From: Anaerorhabdus furcosa
Lineage (GTDB): Bacteria > Bacillota_I > Bacilli_A > Erysipelotrichales > Erysipelotrichaceae
NCBI RefSeq assembly: GCF_900167375.1
Contig: NZ_FUWY01000001.1
Span: forward strand, 496,001 to 560,000
Length of the DNA: 64,000 bases
Direction: 5' to 3'
In this document: piece after piece, positions 52,461 to 61,904 of the stretch
Layout of the letters: each line of letters begins with the position of its first letter
Numbering within the stretch: position 1 is the first letter of the stretch
Program-made: the position numbers and the translations under genes
The notes under the pieces: model-generated
The model's database searches: none
Told to the model about the DNA's origin: nothing
What the model saw: only the letters and a program-made list of their open reading frames with translations

Positions 52461-53633
52461 TTAATGTCTTTCTTCATCAAGAATACTATTTTCATAGGAT
52501 TCATTACGATAAGAATCGATTCCTTTTGCATTATTTTCTTCAAGGACACTTTCAACCATTTTGTTGACACCATAGTTAGATACAAAACTATTTGTATATT
52601 CAATTTTACCTTCATTACTAATATATGGATTAAGGATGGTTATTTCAAGTATCCTATCTTCCATCTTGTAAAACAATGACAAATAAACATCCTCATCCTT
52701 TTCATGTTTATGATAAAATACTGCGTCAATCATGTTTTTGTCACCATAATCTTTTTTATATTGCAATGAATTATTGTTAAGAAAAGAGTGTACCTGCTCA
52801 ATATTTTCTTCGTTAATTTCATCTATTATCACATCAAATTGGTTTTCTATTTCTACAAAACTGGATAAACCTTTTGGTCGATCATCAATTATAATTCTCA
52901 TTATATTCTCATTAATTGTCCAGCCAAAATGTTCTATTATTTCTTGATTTGTACTCATCTTAACAATAACTTCATCTCTTGGGTTCAAATAATTTATGGT
53001 ATATGGTGATTGCCATTTTTCAAGAGGTTCTCCATTAACCAATACAATTGGTGAACCACATGCATAATTAAGCAATTCATCATTGCTTGTTTCTAATTTT
53101 AAATTTGTATACCCCAAAGGTCCTACAATTTTATAACTGCTTATGCAATCATATATATCAATTTTTTTAATACTCTGTACTTTCAAATAGTTTTTGAATT
53201 CCGAACCATCAAGAAAATAAATTACAAATAACAACAAAAAAATAAGCAGTGAATTACTCGTAAGTATTTTTATGAAAATATTTTCATCTATTACTTCCTC
53301 ATCATGTTTACCAAATATTTCTATTAAATAAATTAAGATAATAAACACAATTAAAATCATTCTTGGAATCAATCCTAATTGGTCTCTTATGATATAAATT
53401 GTAGTAATGAAAATTAAAAACAGAGTAAAAAAATATGCTTGTAAACCTTGATATCTTTTGCGAAAAATAGTAACAAACCCAATAAAGAATAAACTTATCA
53501 AATAAATTGTAAACTGTATATAATTTCTGGCATCTGCATAATTTCTATAATCATAATAATCGCCTAGTGAATTTATAAATAACAAGAAATATAGAATTAA
53601 TAAAATAATGCGTCGTATAAGTATTTTATTCAT
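52461..53633 (-). CDS. Membrane protein with large extracellular domain, unknown function
   Basis: A 390-residue protein. About five membrane helices (1-145) are followed by a secreted domain of about 240 residues with cysteines in YDCISSYKIVG and YACGSPIVLVNG. The motif INYLNPRDEVIVKMSTN is shared in outline with the neighbour 51663-52421. No enzyme signature is seen. It begins 4 bases after a small transmembrane-peptide gene. Confidence 0.6.
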   Translation of the reverse strand: MNKILIRRIILLILYFLLFINSLGDYYDYRNYADARNYIQFTIYLISLFFIGFVTIFRKRYQGLQAYFFTLFLIFITTIYIIRDQLGLIPRMILIVFIILIYLIEIFGKHDEEVIDENIFIKILTSNSLLIFLLLFVIYFLDGSEFKNYLKVQSIKKIDIYDCISSYKIVGPLGYTNLKLETSNDELLNYACGSPIVLVNGEPLEKWQSPYTINYLNPRDEVIVKMSTNQEIIEHFGWTINENIMRIIIDDRPKGLSSFVEIENQFDVIIDEINEENIEQVHSFLNNNSLQYKKDYGDKNMIDAVFYHKHEKDEDVYLSLFYKMEDRILEITILNPYISNEGKIEYTNSFVSNYGVNKMVESVLEENNAKGIDSYRNESYENSILDEERH

Positions 53634-53637
53634 AGCT

Positions 53638-53766
53638 TTACCAATATCTACTCATCAATGAATAATAGTTATAATTGATGTATATCAATAACAAAATAGA
53701 AAGAATTATAAATAGTAATATATTCATTATCAATTTAATTTTCTTTGCGCTACTCAAATTGTTCAT
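53638..53766 (-). CDS. Small single-pass transmembrane peptide, 42 residues
   Basis: An open frame reading MNNLSSAKKIKLIMNILLFI, then ILSILLLIYINYNYYSLMSR, Tyr-Trp and TAA. It has a basic N-terminus, one helix and a Tyr/Asn-rich tail. It ends 4 bases before the start of 52461-53633, as expected for an operon leader gene. The ribosome site is only AAGAGATG. It looks like the 30-residue peptide at the other end of the cluster. Confidence 0.5.
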   Translation of the reverse strand: MNNLSSAKKIKLIMNILLFIILSILLLIYINYNYYSLMSRYW

Positions 53767-53861
53767 ATCATCTCTTACTTTTATATTATAAAAGTAACTC
53801 CCTCTACCACTCTACATCAGTAGACTTTTCGTGTCAATATTTTATTATTGAAATATTCATA

Positions 53862-53885
53862 TAAAAAAGAGGTTAGCTAACCTCT
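53862..53885 (-). terminator. Terminator of the tmk-holB-ricT-rsmI operon
   Basis: The 18-base palindrome AGAGGTTAGCTAACCTCT (53868-53885) forms a 7-bp stem with AGCT loop, followed by TTTTTT on the minus strand. Confidence 0.9.
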
Positions 53886-53956
53886 CTTCAACTTCTTATA
53901 AGTTATAAAAACAATGTATCTTTGAATTGAGCTTGTAAATTTTGATATCACGAAAT

Positions 53957-54775
53957 TTAATTTTGATGTATGTAATTATATATTTCGTTTTTCGACATTC
54001 CTGTTTGTTTAGCTACTGCTTTAATTGCATCTGATTTACTTAAACCTTGGCTAATAGCTTCTTCAACAAGAAGTGTAATTTCTCCCATATCAATTGCTGG
54101 TTTTAATTCTTCATTAAATCCTTCAACTACGACAACCATTTCTCCTTTAGCACCTTTTATTTCTTCAAGAACTTCACTACAGCAACCACGAATAAATTCT
54201 TCATGTTTCTTTGTTAGTTCTCGTGCCACACATACTTGACGATCACCCAGTGCTTCTAGAACACTTGCAAGCATTTTTTCAATTCGATGTGGTGCTTCAT
54301 AAAAAATCAATGTCATTGGATAGTGTTTATATAAATTTAAAGTTTTCACACTTTCTTTTTGGTTTGCTGGTAAAAATCCAATGAATGTAAATGGTTGTGT
54401 AATGAGCCCTGAAGCAACCAAGGCATTTAGCATTGCATTGCATCCTGAAAGTGGCACAACATTGTATCCAAGAGCAATTGCTTTGTTGACGATGACTTGT
54501 CCTGGATCACTAATCAATGGATACCCCGCATCAGAAATAACTGCAACATTTTTTCCTTGTTCTAATAATTGAAGTAATCCTTTTGATGATTCTTGTTCAT
54601 TAAAATTATGATATTGTACAAAGCGTGTATGGATATCAAAGTATTGCAATAACTTCATTGAATTTCTTGTATCTTCACATGCAATGACATCAACATTTTT
54701 TAAGACTTCAATGGCACGTGGTGTCATTTCATCAAGGTTACCAATTGGAGTGGGTACAATATATAGAGTTGGCAT
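53957..54775 (-). CDS. rsmI: 16S rRNA 2'-O-methyltransferase RsmI
   Basis: A 272-residue SAM-dependent methyltransferase of the RsmI family: LYIVPTPIGNLDEMTPRAIEVL and SGCNAMLNALVASGL are typical, with AGYPLISDPGQVIV at the cofactor site. It methylates the ribose of C1402 in 16S rRNA. The ATG at 54775 (GGGAA upstream) is preferred; a start at 54808 is possible. It is last in the tmk-holB-ricT-rsmI run, the conserved Firmicute order. Confidence 0.93.
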   Translation of the reverse strand: MPTLYIVPTPIGNLDEMTPRAIEVLKNVDVIACEDTRNSMKLLQYFDIHTRFVQYHNFNEQESSKGLLQLLEQGKNVAVISDAGYPLISDPGQVIVNKAIALGYNVVPLSGCNAMLNALVASGLITQPFTFIGFLPANQKESVKTLNLYKHYPMTLIFYEAPHRIEKMLASVLEALGDRQVCVARELTKKHEEFIRGCCSEVLEEIKGAKGEMVVVVEGFNEELKPAIDMGEITLLVEEAISQGLSKSDAIKAVAKQTGMSKNEIYNYIHQN

Positions 54776-54810
54776 TTCATTCCCAAAACTTTTTTGACGA
54801 TGAACCAAGG

Positions 54811-55692
54811 CTATTCAGCCTCCTTTTTAGGTTGAGGTGGTTCAACTTTTTTGACTTTTGCTTTATTCTTTAAATCATCTAAAGAAATAAATTGAACCGT
54901 TTCACGATTTTCAAGTTTAGCTTGTTGAGCTATAACATTCATCGAAGTAACTCGATATGTTTGCCCTTCATACTCCACTTGTGCATTTAGTTTTGGTAAT
55001 CCTTGTCTTAACTCTTTATATGCATCATCTTCAAATTTTAAACAACACATTAATTTCCCACATTGCCCTGATAACTTTTGAATATTTAGAGCTAGTAGTT
55101 GATTCTTTGCCATATTAATCGAAACAACATCAAATTCATCCATAAATCTTGAACAACATGTTTCCATGCCACATGGTCCAATGCCTCCAATAATTTTTGC
55201 TTTATCACGTGATCCTATTTGTCTAAGTTCAATACGACAATGTAATCCACTTGCAAGTTGTTTTAATAATTCTCTAAAGTCTACTCTTTCATCTGCAACA
55301 TAAACAAATAAAACCTTGCTTCTATCTAAAGTATATTCTGCACTTATTAAATTCATATCCAATTGAAGTCTTTCAATTTCTTTTTGACAATAAGTGTATG
55401 CTTCTTTTGCAAGTTCAATGTTTTCTGCATAACGTTGACGATCTTCAGCTGTTGCTTTATTTAATACTGGTTTTAGCGGTGTGCGTACTTCAACATCTTT
55501 AAGTTCGCGAAGTGGACTTACAACCTCTCCTAATTCAACACCCCTTGCAGTTTCAACCACAACATAATCACCATATTCAATTTCTTCATTGTTTGTTCCA
55601 AAAGAATAGCATTTGTTTGTATTTCTAAAGCGAATAGAAATAACATATTTATAACTCTCTTGTGTTGGAACTTGATTTATAGTTTCTTCCAT
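54811..55692 (-). CDS. ricT: RicT (YaaT), PSP1-domain protein
   Basis: A 293-residue PSP1-domain protein. The conserved GIGPCGMETCCSRFM and KLSGQCGKLMCCLKFEDDAYKEL cysteine motifs mark YaaT/RicT, which in Bacillus subtilis forms the Y-complex that steers RNase Y and carries Fe-S clusters. Start is at 55692, overlapping the holB stop by 1 base. Its usual partners RicA (YmcA) and RicF (YlbF) are not in the window. Confidence 0.93.
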   Translation of the reverse strand: MEETINQVPTQESYKYVISIRFRNTNKCYSFGTNNEEIEYGDYVVVETARGVELGEVVSPLRELKDVEVRTPLKPVLNKATAEDRQRYAENIELAKEAYTYCQKEIERLQLDMNLISAEYTLDRSKVLFVYVADERVDFRELLKQLASGLHCRIELRQIGSRDKAKIIGGIGPCGMETCCSRFMDEFDVVSINMAKNQLLALNIQKLSGQCGKLMCCLKFEDDAYKELRQGLPKLNAQVEYEGQTYRVTSMNVIAQQAKLENRETVQFISLDDLKNKAKVKKVEPPQPKKEAE

Positions 55693-56669
55693 TACATAAC
55701 CTCCTTTATCTCGTAAATCATTTGTTCGATAACTAATTGTAAATTATAACTACGATTGCATTTGTCTTTGCTCTCTAACAGAATTAACAAGATTTTTTCT
55801 ATTGCAATGTTTTTATTTGCAACTCGATTTACTTCTCTTTCAAACCATCCTGTTTGACTCTCTTTATTTGAAACAACATCTCTAAAGAATATAAGTAAAA
55901 TTTCTAAAAACATTTTTACAATATCTTTATCTTTGTCTTTATTTCCTAACACTTCTGTTTCAAACCAAACTAAGAAACGATGGATATCTACATCAAATAA
56001 GGAAACAAATCTCTCTGCAACAACCATGCCTGTTTGATATTCTTCTGTTTCACTCATTTCTTTCATATAATCAACATCTTTAACAATATGACTTAACACA
56101 TAACTATCCAAAGAGCTCAATCCTGAATCTAAACCACTTTCATAATAATGTTCTACATTCAAAGGCTTAAATGGAATTATTTGACATCTAGAAATAATCG
56201 TTGGCAATAATCGATCAATACTATCTACAATTAAAATTGCTTGGGTGTCTTGACCATTAGGTTCTTCTAAGAATTTCAATAAACTATTTAAAGCTTCTGT
56301 TGTTGCATTTTCAGCCATATCTAGAATATAGAATTTTTTTCCACTTTTCTCTAAGGCTGTTTTAGAAAATTGTTCTTGAAGGTGAAGTATACTATCTTTC
56401 TTAATCGTAGCATCGTTTCCATCAAGGTAGATTAAGTCTGCATATGTATTTTCAGTTATTCTTCTACACTCATCACACAGTTCACACGCAAAGCCATCTT
56501 CAGTATGTTCACAAATTAAGTTTTGAGCAAACCACAGTGCTGCTTCTTTTTTTGGTGTGCCTTTTACACCAGTAAATAAATAAGCATGGGCAAATTTTCT
56601 ATTTTTAATTGCATTGCTTAATGTTTGATATACAATGGGTTGCGTTTCTTGAAGTTTATCCCTGATCAT
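55692..56669 (-). CDS. holB: DNA polymerase III subunit delta'
   Basis: A 325-residue clamp-loader subunit. Conserved segments are [18 protein letters not shown] (loop without a normal Walker lysine), the zinc-finger [10 protein letters not shown] plus [29 protein letters not shown] and the SRC motif ([12 protein letters not shown]). It holds the clamp loader's architecture but is usually not an ATPase. The ATG at 56669 has GGAG 7 bases upstream and overlaps the tmk stop by 14 bases. Confidence 0.94.
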   Translation of the reverse strand: MIRDKLQETQPIVYQTLSNAIKNRKFAHAYLFTGVKGTPKKEAALWFAQNLICEHTEDGFACELCDECRRITENTYADLIYLDGNDATIKKDSILHLQEQFSKTALEKSGKKFYILDMAENATTEALNSLLKFLEEPNGQDTQAILIVDSIDRLLPTIISRCQIIPFKPLNVEHYYESGLDSGLSSLDSYVLSHIVKDVDYMKEMSETEEYQTGMVVAERFVSLFDVDIHRFLVWFETEVLGNKDKDKDIVKMFLEILLIFFRDVVSNKESQTGWFEREVNRVANKNIAIEKILLILLESKDKCNRSYNLQLVIEQMIYEIKEVM

Positions 56670-57288
56670 GGATAATCTCCAGAACACGGTTATATGCAGT
56701 ATCTACAACGGTTTCAACATCTTTTGATGCATCCACAATTAACATGCGCTCTTTAAATCTTTCAACTATTTGTTTATACCCTTCTTGCACATCATGATGA
56801 AATTGAATTGTTTCTTGATCCAAACGATCTTTAAATTCTCTATTTTCAATTCGTTTTAATCCATCTTCAGCACTTAAATCTAAGTAAATTGTTTTTACTG
56901 GCATGAACCCTTCAATTGCGAAGTTATTAATTGACCATATTTCATCGATTCCTAGATGTCTTCCGCACCCTTGATATGCAAGCGAGCTGTCCACAAAACG
57001 ATCACAAATAACTACTTTACCTTGCTCCAATGCTGGTTTTACTTTTTCCACAAGATGCTGTCTTCTACTTGCAGCATAAAGTAATGCTTCTGTTTTCGCA
57101 TCCATTGTTGTGTGCTTTGGATCCAAGATAATATCTCGAATTTTTTCTGCAATTTCAATACCACCAGGTTCCCTGGTATATATTGCATCAATCCCGTTCG
57201 CTATTAATTTATCATAAACACCTTTTGAAACAGTTGTTTTACCGCTTCCATCGGGTCCTTCAAATGTTATAAATATTCCTTTTTTCAT
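56656..57288 (-). CDS. tmk: Thymidylate kinase
   Basis: A 210-residue kinase: [16 protein letters not shown] is the P-loop, and the [12 protein letters not shown]-like [12 protein letters not shown] and [13 protein letters not shown] are substrate sites. It phosphorylates dTMP to dTDP. The ATG at 57288 follows GGTGAATTT; the alternative at 57312 lacks a ribosome site. It heads the operon. Confidence 0.95.
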   Translation of the reverse strand: MKKGIFITFEGPDGSGKTTVSKGVYDKLIANGIDAIYTREPGGIEIAEKIRDIILDPKHTTMDAKTEALLYAASRRQHLVEKVKPALEQGKVVICDRFVDSSLAYQGCGRHLGIDEIWSINNFAIEGFMPVKTIYLDLSAEDGLKRIENREFKDRLDQETIQFHHDVQEGYKQIVERFKERMLIVDASKDVETVVDTAYNRVLEIIHDQG

Positions 57289-57530
57289 AAATTCACCATC
57301 ATTTCTTATCAATTATATCATGGTTTTAATCTATCATAAAGAAGGCGATTTCACTGCATTATTTTATAATATGTGCACTTTTCATTGCTCATTTGGTCAA
57401 TATGTCATTAAAAACACATCCTCTGCCCCAAATACCGAGAAAAATAGTGTAAGATGTATATATATCTATTTTTTCACAAATACCTCGATTCCATTAGATG
57501 CGTTTTTATTTAGGGAGAAACTAATTTTAT

Positions 57531-59735
57531 ATGCATAAGTACAAAATTGTAAAAAATATACCTTTATTGTTACTAGTTTTAGTTAATTCGCTTTTAGTAT
57601 TAACTATTTTTTCCTTGATGGGATATGCACAAAATTTATTAAATTCTGATATTCAAACTAATTTAAATGAAATTGTTATACAAAATAAGGATGTCATAAA
57701 CAACAGTCTTAGTAACGAAGTTAACAAATTAAACCTTATTTCAAGTCAATTGTCTGAAAGATACTCACAAAAACAAATTCCTTTAGAACAGATATTTACG
57801 GAATTCGCGAATGATAAAAATGAATCTCAATTATTTATTGCATTACCAAATGGTATTGCCTACTTGCCGGATGGAGGATCGCTCGATATTAATGGAAGGA
57901 AGTATTTTCGTTTAGCTTTAGAGGGTCAAAGTAACATCTCTGATCGTTTGATATCTAGAGCAAACGGTTCAACTCTCTTTGTTATGAGTGCTCCAATTAC
58001 TAGCAACAATGAAATCATTGGTACAATTCAACGTCAATTTACTCTTGAGCAAATGTATGATCTATGTTCATCTTCCCTCTATACTGATAAGGGATATACT
58101 TACATTATAAATAGTGATGGGTATATCATTATAGGTTCACAAGATGAAGAATACACTCCTGAATCTGATAATTTATTTAGATTATTATTTATAGACAATC
58201 CTAATGAAACACGTATTTTACAAGAGCATATAAATACGAACACCACTGGATTTATGAAGGTTTCATATCGTGGCACAAAAATATATGCTTCTTACACACC
58301 GTTAGACAAAGTATATGATTGGTATCTTGTGTCTAGTGTAAAAACAAACGCTGTACTGCCCAATGTACAAACTGTGGTTAAAATATTCTACGTTGTACTC
58401 TTTGTTTTATTTATTGGATTCCTTTTGTCTTCATCTTATTTTTTCTATTCAAGATTAGAGCAAGAAAAGAAACTAAGAAAATTAGCTTTTATTGATCCTG
58501 TTACTGGACTTGATACATATACAAAATTCCAATTTGATTTACAAAGCATTCTCCAATCAAATCCAACTAAAAAATTCTTTATATTTACTTTTGATGTAGA
58601 TAACTTTAAGTATATAAATAATTATTATGGATACAACATTGGTGATAGTATTCTTACAATTATCCACAAACTATACTCTGAAACACTATTGTCAAATGAA
58701 CTATGTGCTCGTCTTTATAGTGATCACTTTGTCATGTTATTAGAAGACGCAAGTACACAACGATTAAATTCATTATTTAGTTCAGAGATTACAATTGATA
58801 ATATCATCGTTTATTTGTCTGCAGGTATTTACGAAATAACTGATTCAAATGAAAATGTAAACTTGATGGTAGACAAAGCAAACTTAGCTTCCAAAAATTC
58901 AAAAGGTACCCACCACAAGAAAGTGGAATTTTATAATGTTGAACTAGATAAGAAACTTATTCAAAATGAGCAAGCAAAACGTGCCATAGAAAAAGCAATT
59001 CAAGATGATGAAATTGTTCCTTTCTTCCAACCTAAAATAAATATTAATACAAATAAGATTGAAGGTGCTGAGGCTCTTGCGCGTTGGATTACCAAAGCAG
59101 GAATCATTATTCCGCCAAGTGATTTCATTCCTTTATCAGAAAAAACTGGTCTTATTCATGAAATTGATTTTATTATTTTAGAGAAAACGTTAAGGTTCTT
59201 AAGGAAGTGTCTTGATGATGGAATTAATTGCACTCCTATTTCTATCAACTTTTCTAGAATGCATCTTATGAGTCATGACTTCATTGTTCGATTAATAAGT
59301 AAAATCAATGAATACCAAATTCCTCCAAAACTAATTGAAATAGAATTAACAGAAACTGTAATATTTGATAATTATCAAATCATTGAAGATTTCATTAACC
59401 ATTTACATGAACATGGTTTACAGATTTCTATGGATGATTTTGGTAGTGGGTACTCTTCACTAAATATGTTGAAGGATATTGAAATAGATGTTATTAAATT
59501 TGATAGAGGTTTCTTGCAAGATACTCAGAAGAGTGAAAGACAAAAAGTAATTCTTTCAGCAATTACCAACATGGCTGTTGGTTTAGGTATCAAAGTTGTT
59601 GTTGAAGGTGTAGAAACTCAAGAAAATGTTAACTTAATGAAAGAATATGGTTGCACAATAGCTCAAGGTTATTATTATGCAAAGCCAATGCCAATCGATC
59701 AATTTGAAATCATATTTAAAGAAGGTAAACTATGA
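57531..59735 (+). CDS. Membrane sensor GGDEF/EAL protein, c-di-GMP phosphodiesterase
   Basis: A 734-residue protein. Residues 1-35 hold the first membrane helix, 36-285 an extracellular dCache-like sensor (LDINGRKYFRLALEG, YTYIINSDGYIIIGS), and about 288-310 the second helix. Residues 320-460 are a GGDEF domain in which the site reads YSDHF instead of GGDEF, so it is probably inactive. Residues 480-725 are an EAL domain: GAEALARW (EAL), SINFSRM, IELTETVI, DDFGSGYSS, VIKFDRGF and VEGVET keep the catalytic residues. So it should degrade c-di-GMP. Its stop overlaps the next start. Confidence 0.92.
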   Translation: MHKYKIVKNIPLLLLVLVNSLLVLTIFSLMGYAQNLLNSDIQTNLNEIVIQNKDVINNSLSNEVNKLNLISSQLSERYSQKQIPLEQIFTEFANDKNESQLFIALPNGIAYLPDGGSLDINGRKYFRLALEGQSNISDRLISRANGSTLFVMSAPITSNNEIIGTIQRQFTLEQMYDLCSSSLYTDKGYTYIINSDGYIIIGSQDEEYTPESDNLFRLLFIDNPNETRILQEHINTNTTGFMKVSYRGTKIYASYTPLDKVYDWYLVSSVKTNAVLPNVQTVVKIFYVVLFVLFIGFLLSSSYFFYSRLEQEKKLRKLAFIDPVTGLDTYTKFQFDLQSILQSNPTKKFFIFTFDVDNFKYINNYYGYNIGDSILTIIHKLYSETLLSNELCARLYSDHFVMLLEDASTQRLNSLFSSEITIDNIIVYLSAGIYEITDSNENVNLMVDKANLASKNSKGTHHKKVEFYNVELDKKLIQNEQAKRAIEKAIQDDEIVPFFQPKININTNKIEGAEALARWITKAGIIIPPSDFIPLSEKTGLIHEIDFIILEKTLRFLRKCLDDGINCTPISINFSRMHLMSHDFIVRLISKINEYQIPPKLIEIELTETVIFDNYQIIEDFINHLHEHGLQISMDDFGSGYSSLNMLKDIEIDVIKFDRGFLQDTQKSERQKVILSAITNMAVGLGIKVVVEGVETQENVNLMKEYGCTIAQGYYYAKPMPIDQFEIIFKEGKL

Positions 59736-60739
59736 AAATAAAATTTTTAAAATTAGTAATTGCCTTCGTATTTATCATTCCTTTATCAAGTTGTTCCACT
59801 AAACAAAAAGAGGTTTATATCGGTGTATCCTTTGGAGTTGGTGAAGCTATCCGTTGGGAAAAAGAAAAAGGATATATGGAAGAAGCAGCAAACAAGTTAG
59901 GCATTAAAATTGAAACTCGGCTAAATAAAACAGATACGCCATTAACTCAAACAGAAGATTGTATAGAAATGATTGATAGCGGAATTGATGTATTAATTCT
60001 TATACCAAGAGATGCGTTTAATGTTGATGAAATACTTGATTACGCAAAGAAGAAGAATGTTCCTGTTATTAGTTATGCTAGAACAATTATGAATAATCCA
60101 ATTGATTTGATTGTTGGCTATGATAGTAATCGTATTGGTCAATCAATGGGACAATATTTATCAGAAACAGCTTATCAAGGTGATTATATTTTATTAAGTG
60201 GTGATCCTAATGATAACAATGCACTTGATCTTTATAATGGTGCAATGCGATATCTTGAACCCATTAAAGATAATATAAACATTATCTTGGATACATCTGT
60301 TCCTAACTGGTCTGCAGATGAAGCAAAGACACTCGTTAGAGATGCAATTATAAGTAATCATGGTAATGTGGATGCAATCTTAGCACCAAATGATAAAATT
60401 GCTGGTGCCTGTGCAGAGGTAATTAAAGAGTTCAATATGGATCATCCTGTTATTATAACAGGTATGGATGCTGACCTTGATGCTATTAAAAGAATTGTAA
60501 ATGGTGAACAAAATATGACACTTAGTTTAGATTTAAAGGAACTTGCTAATGTGGCAATTCAGGAAGCCTATAATATAGCTACAGGAAATCCTACTACCGT
60601 TAATTCTGAAGTCGATACAGGTTATACAAAAGTAATTAATGCTCATCTAATTGCAGGAAAAGTAATTGTTAAAGAAAATATTGATAAGGAAATCATTGAA
60701 GCAGGAATTTATACACACGCTGAAGTTTATGGCAATTAA
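59732..60739 (+). CDS. XylF/RbsB-like sugar-binding lipoprotein, coupled to EAL sensor
   Basis: A 335-residue periplasmic-binding-type lipoprotein. Lipobox SSCS in VFIIPLSSCSTKQKE, then two Rossmann-like lobes with VLILIPRDAFNVDEI, YILLSGDPNDNNALDLYNGA, DAILAPNDKIAGACAEVIKE and ITGMDADLDAIKRIVNGEQNMTL, as in D-xylose/ribose/methyl-galactoside receptors. The usual ABC permease and ATPase are not next to it. The start overlaps the stop of the EAL sensor (ATGA), implying that it is a sensory partner of that protein. A terminator follows. Confidence 0.9.
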   Translation: MKIKFLKLVIAFVFIIPLSSCSTKQKEVYIGVSFGVGEAIRWEKEKGYMEEAANKLGIKIETRLNKTDTPLTQTEDCIEMIDSGIDVLILIPRDAFNVDEILDYAKKKNVPVISYARTIMNNPIDLIVGYDSNRIGQSMGQYLSETAYQGDYILLSGDPNDNNALDLYNGAMRYLEPIKDNINIILDTSVPNWSADEAKTLVRDAIISNHGNVDAILAPNDKIAGACAEVIKEFNMDHPVIITGMDADLDAIKRIVNGEQNMTLSLDLKELANVAIQEAYNIATGNPTTVNSEVDTGYTKVINAHLIAGKVIVKENIDKEIIEAGIYTHAEVYGN

Positions 60740-60742
60740 AAC

Positions 60743-60770
60743 AAAAGGCACCTAAAATTAGGCGCCTTTT
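60743..60770. terminator. Bidirectional terminator
   Basis: AAAAGGC-A-CCTAA pairs with TTAGG-C-GCCTTTT; it separates the convergent sugar-binding lipoprotein (+) and queT (-). Confidence 0.9.
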
Positions 60771-60776
60771 CTTATA

Positions 60777-61295
60777 TCAAATTTCTTTGAATATTTTAGT
60801 TTTTGCTAAGACTTTAATCAATGGAATACCAATCACAAAACAGGATACCAATTCACCAAACCCAACTTCTAAAGCACTAATAATAAATCCTGAAGTTATT
60901 GTCGCTGGGAAGAAAACCACAGCTAATTCCAATCCAATAATAATTGCATTGAATAGCACTGGCATAAACGCAGCCAATAATGGTAATCCTTTGAATTCTA
61001 TGTTTCTCAATCGGTATGTACATACTGCCGCTAAGAAAGTTGCAAATGTACCCACAAAGACATCCATGAATCCTAGGATATTCATCCCCGTCATTGCTCC
61101 TACTAAATTAGTAAGTGCACAACCAAGAGTTACTCCCCATATTGCGGGTGGATAAATAATTGGTAATAATGTTAAAGCTTCAGCAATCCTTACCTGTATA
61201 TTGCCATAAGTAATTGGTGCAAGTGCTACAGATACAACCGTGTATACTGCTGCAATCATTGCAATGATTGTAAATCTTTTTAATCGAGCGTTCAC
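60777..61295 (-). CDS. queT: QueT family transporter, queuosine-precursor uptake
   Basis: A 172-residue membrane protein with about five to six helices, typical of ECF transporter S-components of the QueT family: VALAPITYGNIQVRIAEALTLLP and GCALTNLVGAMTGMNILGFMDVF are characteristic. It imports a queuosine precursor (preQ1/preQ0 or queuine). It needs a shared ECF module, not in the window. The start is a GTG with AAGGAGG 7 bases upstream, and that ribosome site lies in a preQ1 riboswitch. Confidence 0.93.
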   Translation of the reverse strand: MNARLKRFTIIAMIAAVYTVVSVALAPITYGNIQVRIAEALTLLPIIYPPAIWGVTLGCALTNLVGAMTGMNILGFMDVFVGTFATFLAAVCTYRLRNIEFKGLPLLAAFMPVLFNAIIIGLELAVVFFPATITSGFIISALEVGFGELVSCFVIGIPLIKVLAKTKIFKEI

Positions 61296-61302
61296 AAAAA
61301 AT

Positions 61303-61343
61303 CCTCCTTGTTTTATTTTAAGTCAGGGAATCGCGACTGACTG
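61303..61343 (-). ncRNA. preQ1-I riboswitch upstream of queT
   Basis: The leader has stem AGTCAG/CTGACT, loop TCGCGATTCC and an A-rich tail TAAAATAAAACAAGGAGG. Loop and tail follow the pattern I recall for the small type of preQ1-I riboswitch from Thermoanaerobacter (TCGC..., TTAACAAAACAAGG). The tail contains the Shine-Dalgarno of queT, so the pseudoknot would block translation when preQ1 is bound. Confidence 0.88.
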
Positions 61344-61364
61344 TTTACTAGTTTAGCACTTTTT

Positions 61365-61904
61365 TTATTCTCTTTCCATCATTTCTTTAATCATGAATGT
61401 CATTGCAATTGTCTTTGCATCTTCAATTTCTTTGTTCATTATCATTTCTACTAAATTATGAATTGATTTCTTTGTCACATTCATAAATTCATCTACATCT
61501 AAGTTTTGACCTTTAAATTCATCGACCTTTGCATAATACATTTCTATTTTTTCTTCCAAGTAAGCACCTGTTGGAATCATTCGTCCTAAATAAAGATAAT
61601 CTTTTCCACTATATCCCGTTTCTTCAATTACTTCTCTTTTTGCGGTTTCTAATGGATCTTCACCTTTTTCCATCTTTCCAGCTGGAAATTCCATTAATAC
61701 TTTTTGTTGAGCATAGCGAAACTGACTAACAACAAAGAAATCTCCATCAATATCTTGTAAAGCTATTGCCACACCTCCTGGATGCTCTACTACTTCTCGT
61801 AAACCCTTATCTCCATTGGGCAACTCAACCTCATCATGTCTAACATTAATTAATCTACCTTTAAATTTAATTTCTTTACTTAATGTAATTTCTTTAAGCT
61901 TCAT
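61365..61904 (-). CDS. nudF: ADP-ribose pyrophosphatase (NudF-type Nudix)
   Basis: A 179-residue Nudix enzyme. Nudix box: GKMEKGEDPLETAKREVIEE followed by TGY, with REVVEHPGGVAIAL and QFRYAQQKVLMEFPAGK, the usual ADP-ribose hydrolase features. It hydrolyses ADP-ribose to AMP and ribose 5-phosphate. It overlaps the end of the upstream small gene by 11 bases. Confidence 0.9.
   Translation of the reverse strand: MKLKEITLSKEIKFKGRLINVRHDEVELPNGDKGLREVVEHPGGVAIALQDIDGDFFVVSQFRYAQQKVLMEFPAGKMEKGEDPLETAKREVIEETGYSGKDYLYLGRMIPTGAYLEEKIEMYYAKVDEFKGQNLDVDEFMNVTKKSIHNLVEMIMNKEIEDAKTIAMTFMIKEMMERE

Noticed and set aside
52418-52615. A 65-residue minus-strand frame overlapping 52461-53633
   Set aside because: It runs in another frame of the same gene end and has no independent start signals.
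57313-57530. A c-di-GMP riboswitch upstream of the EAL gene
   Set aside because: The leader lacks the conserved class I or II core elements that I would expect.
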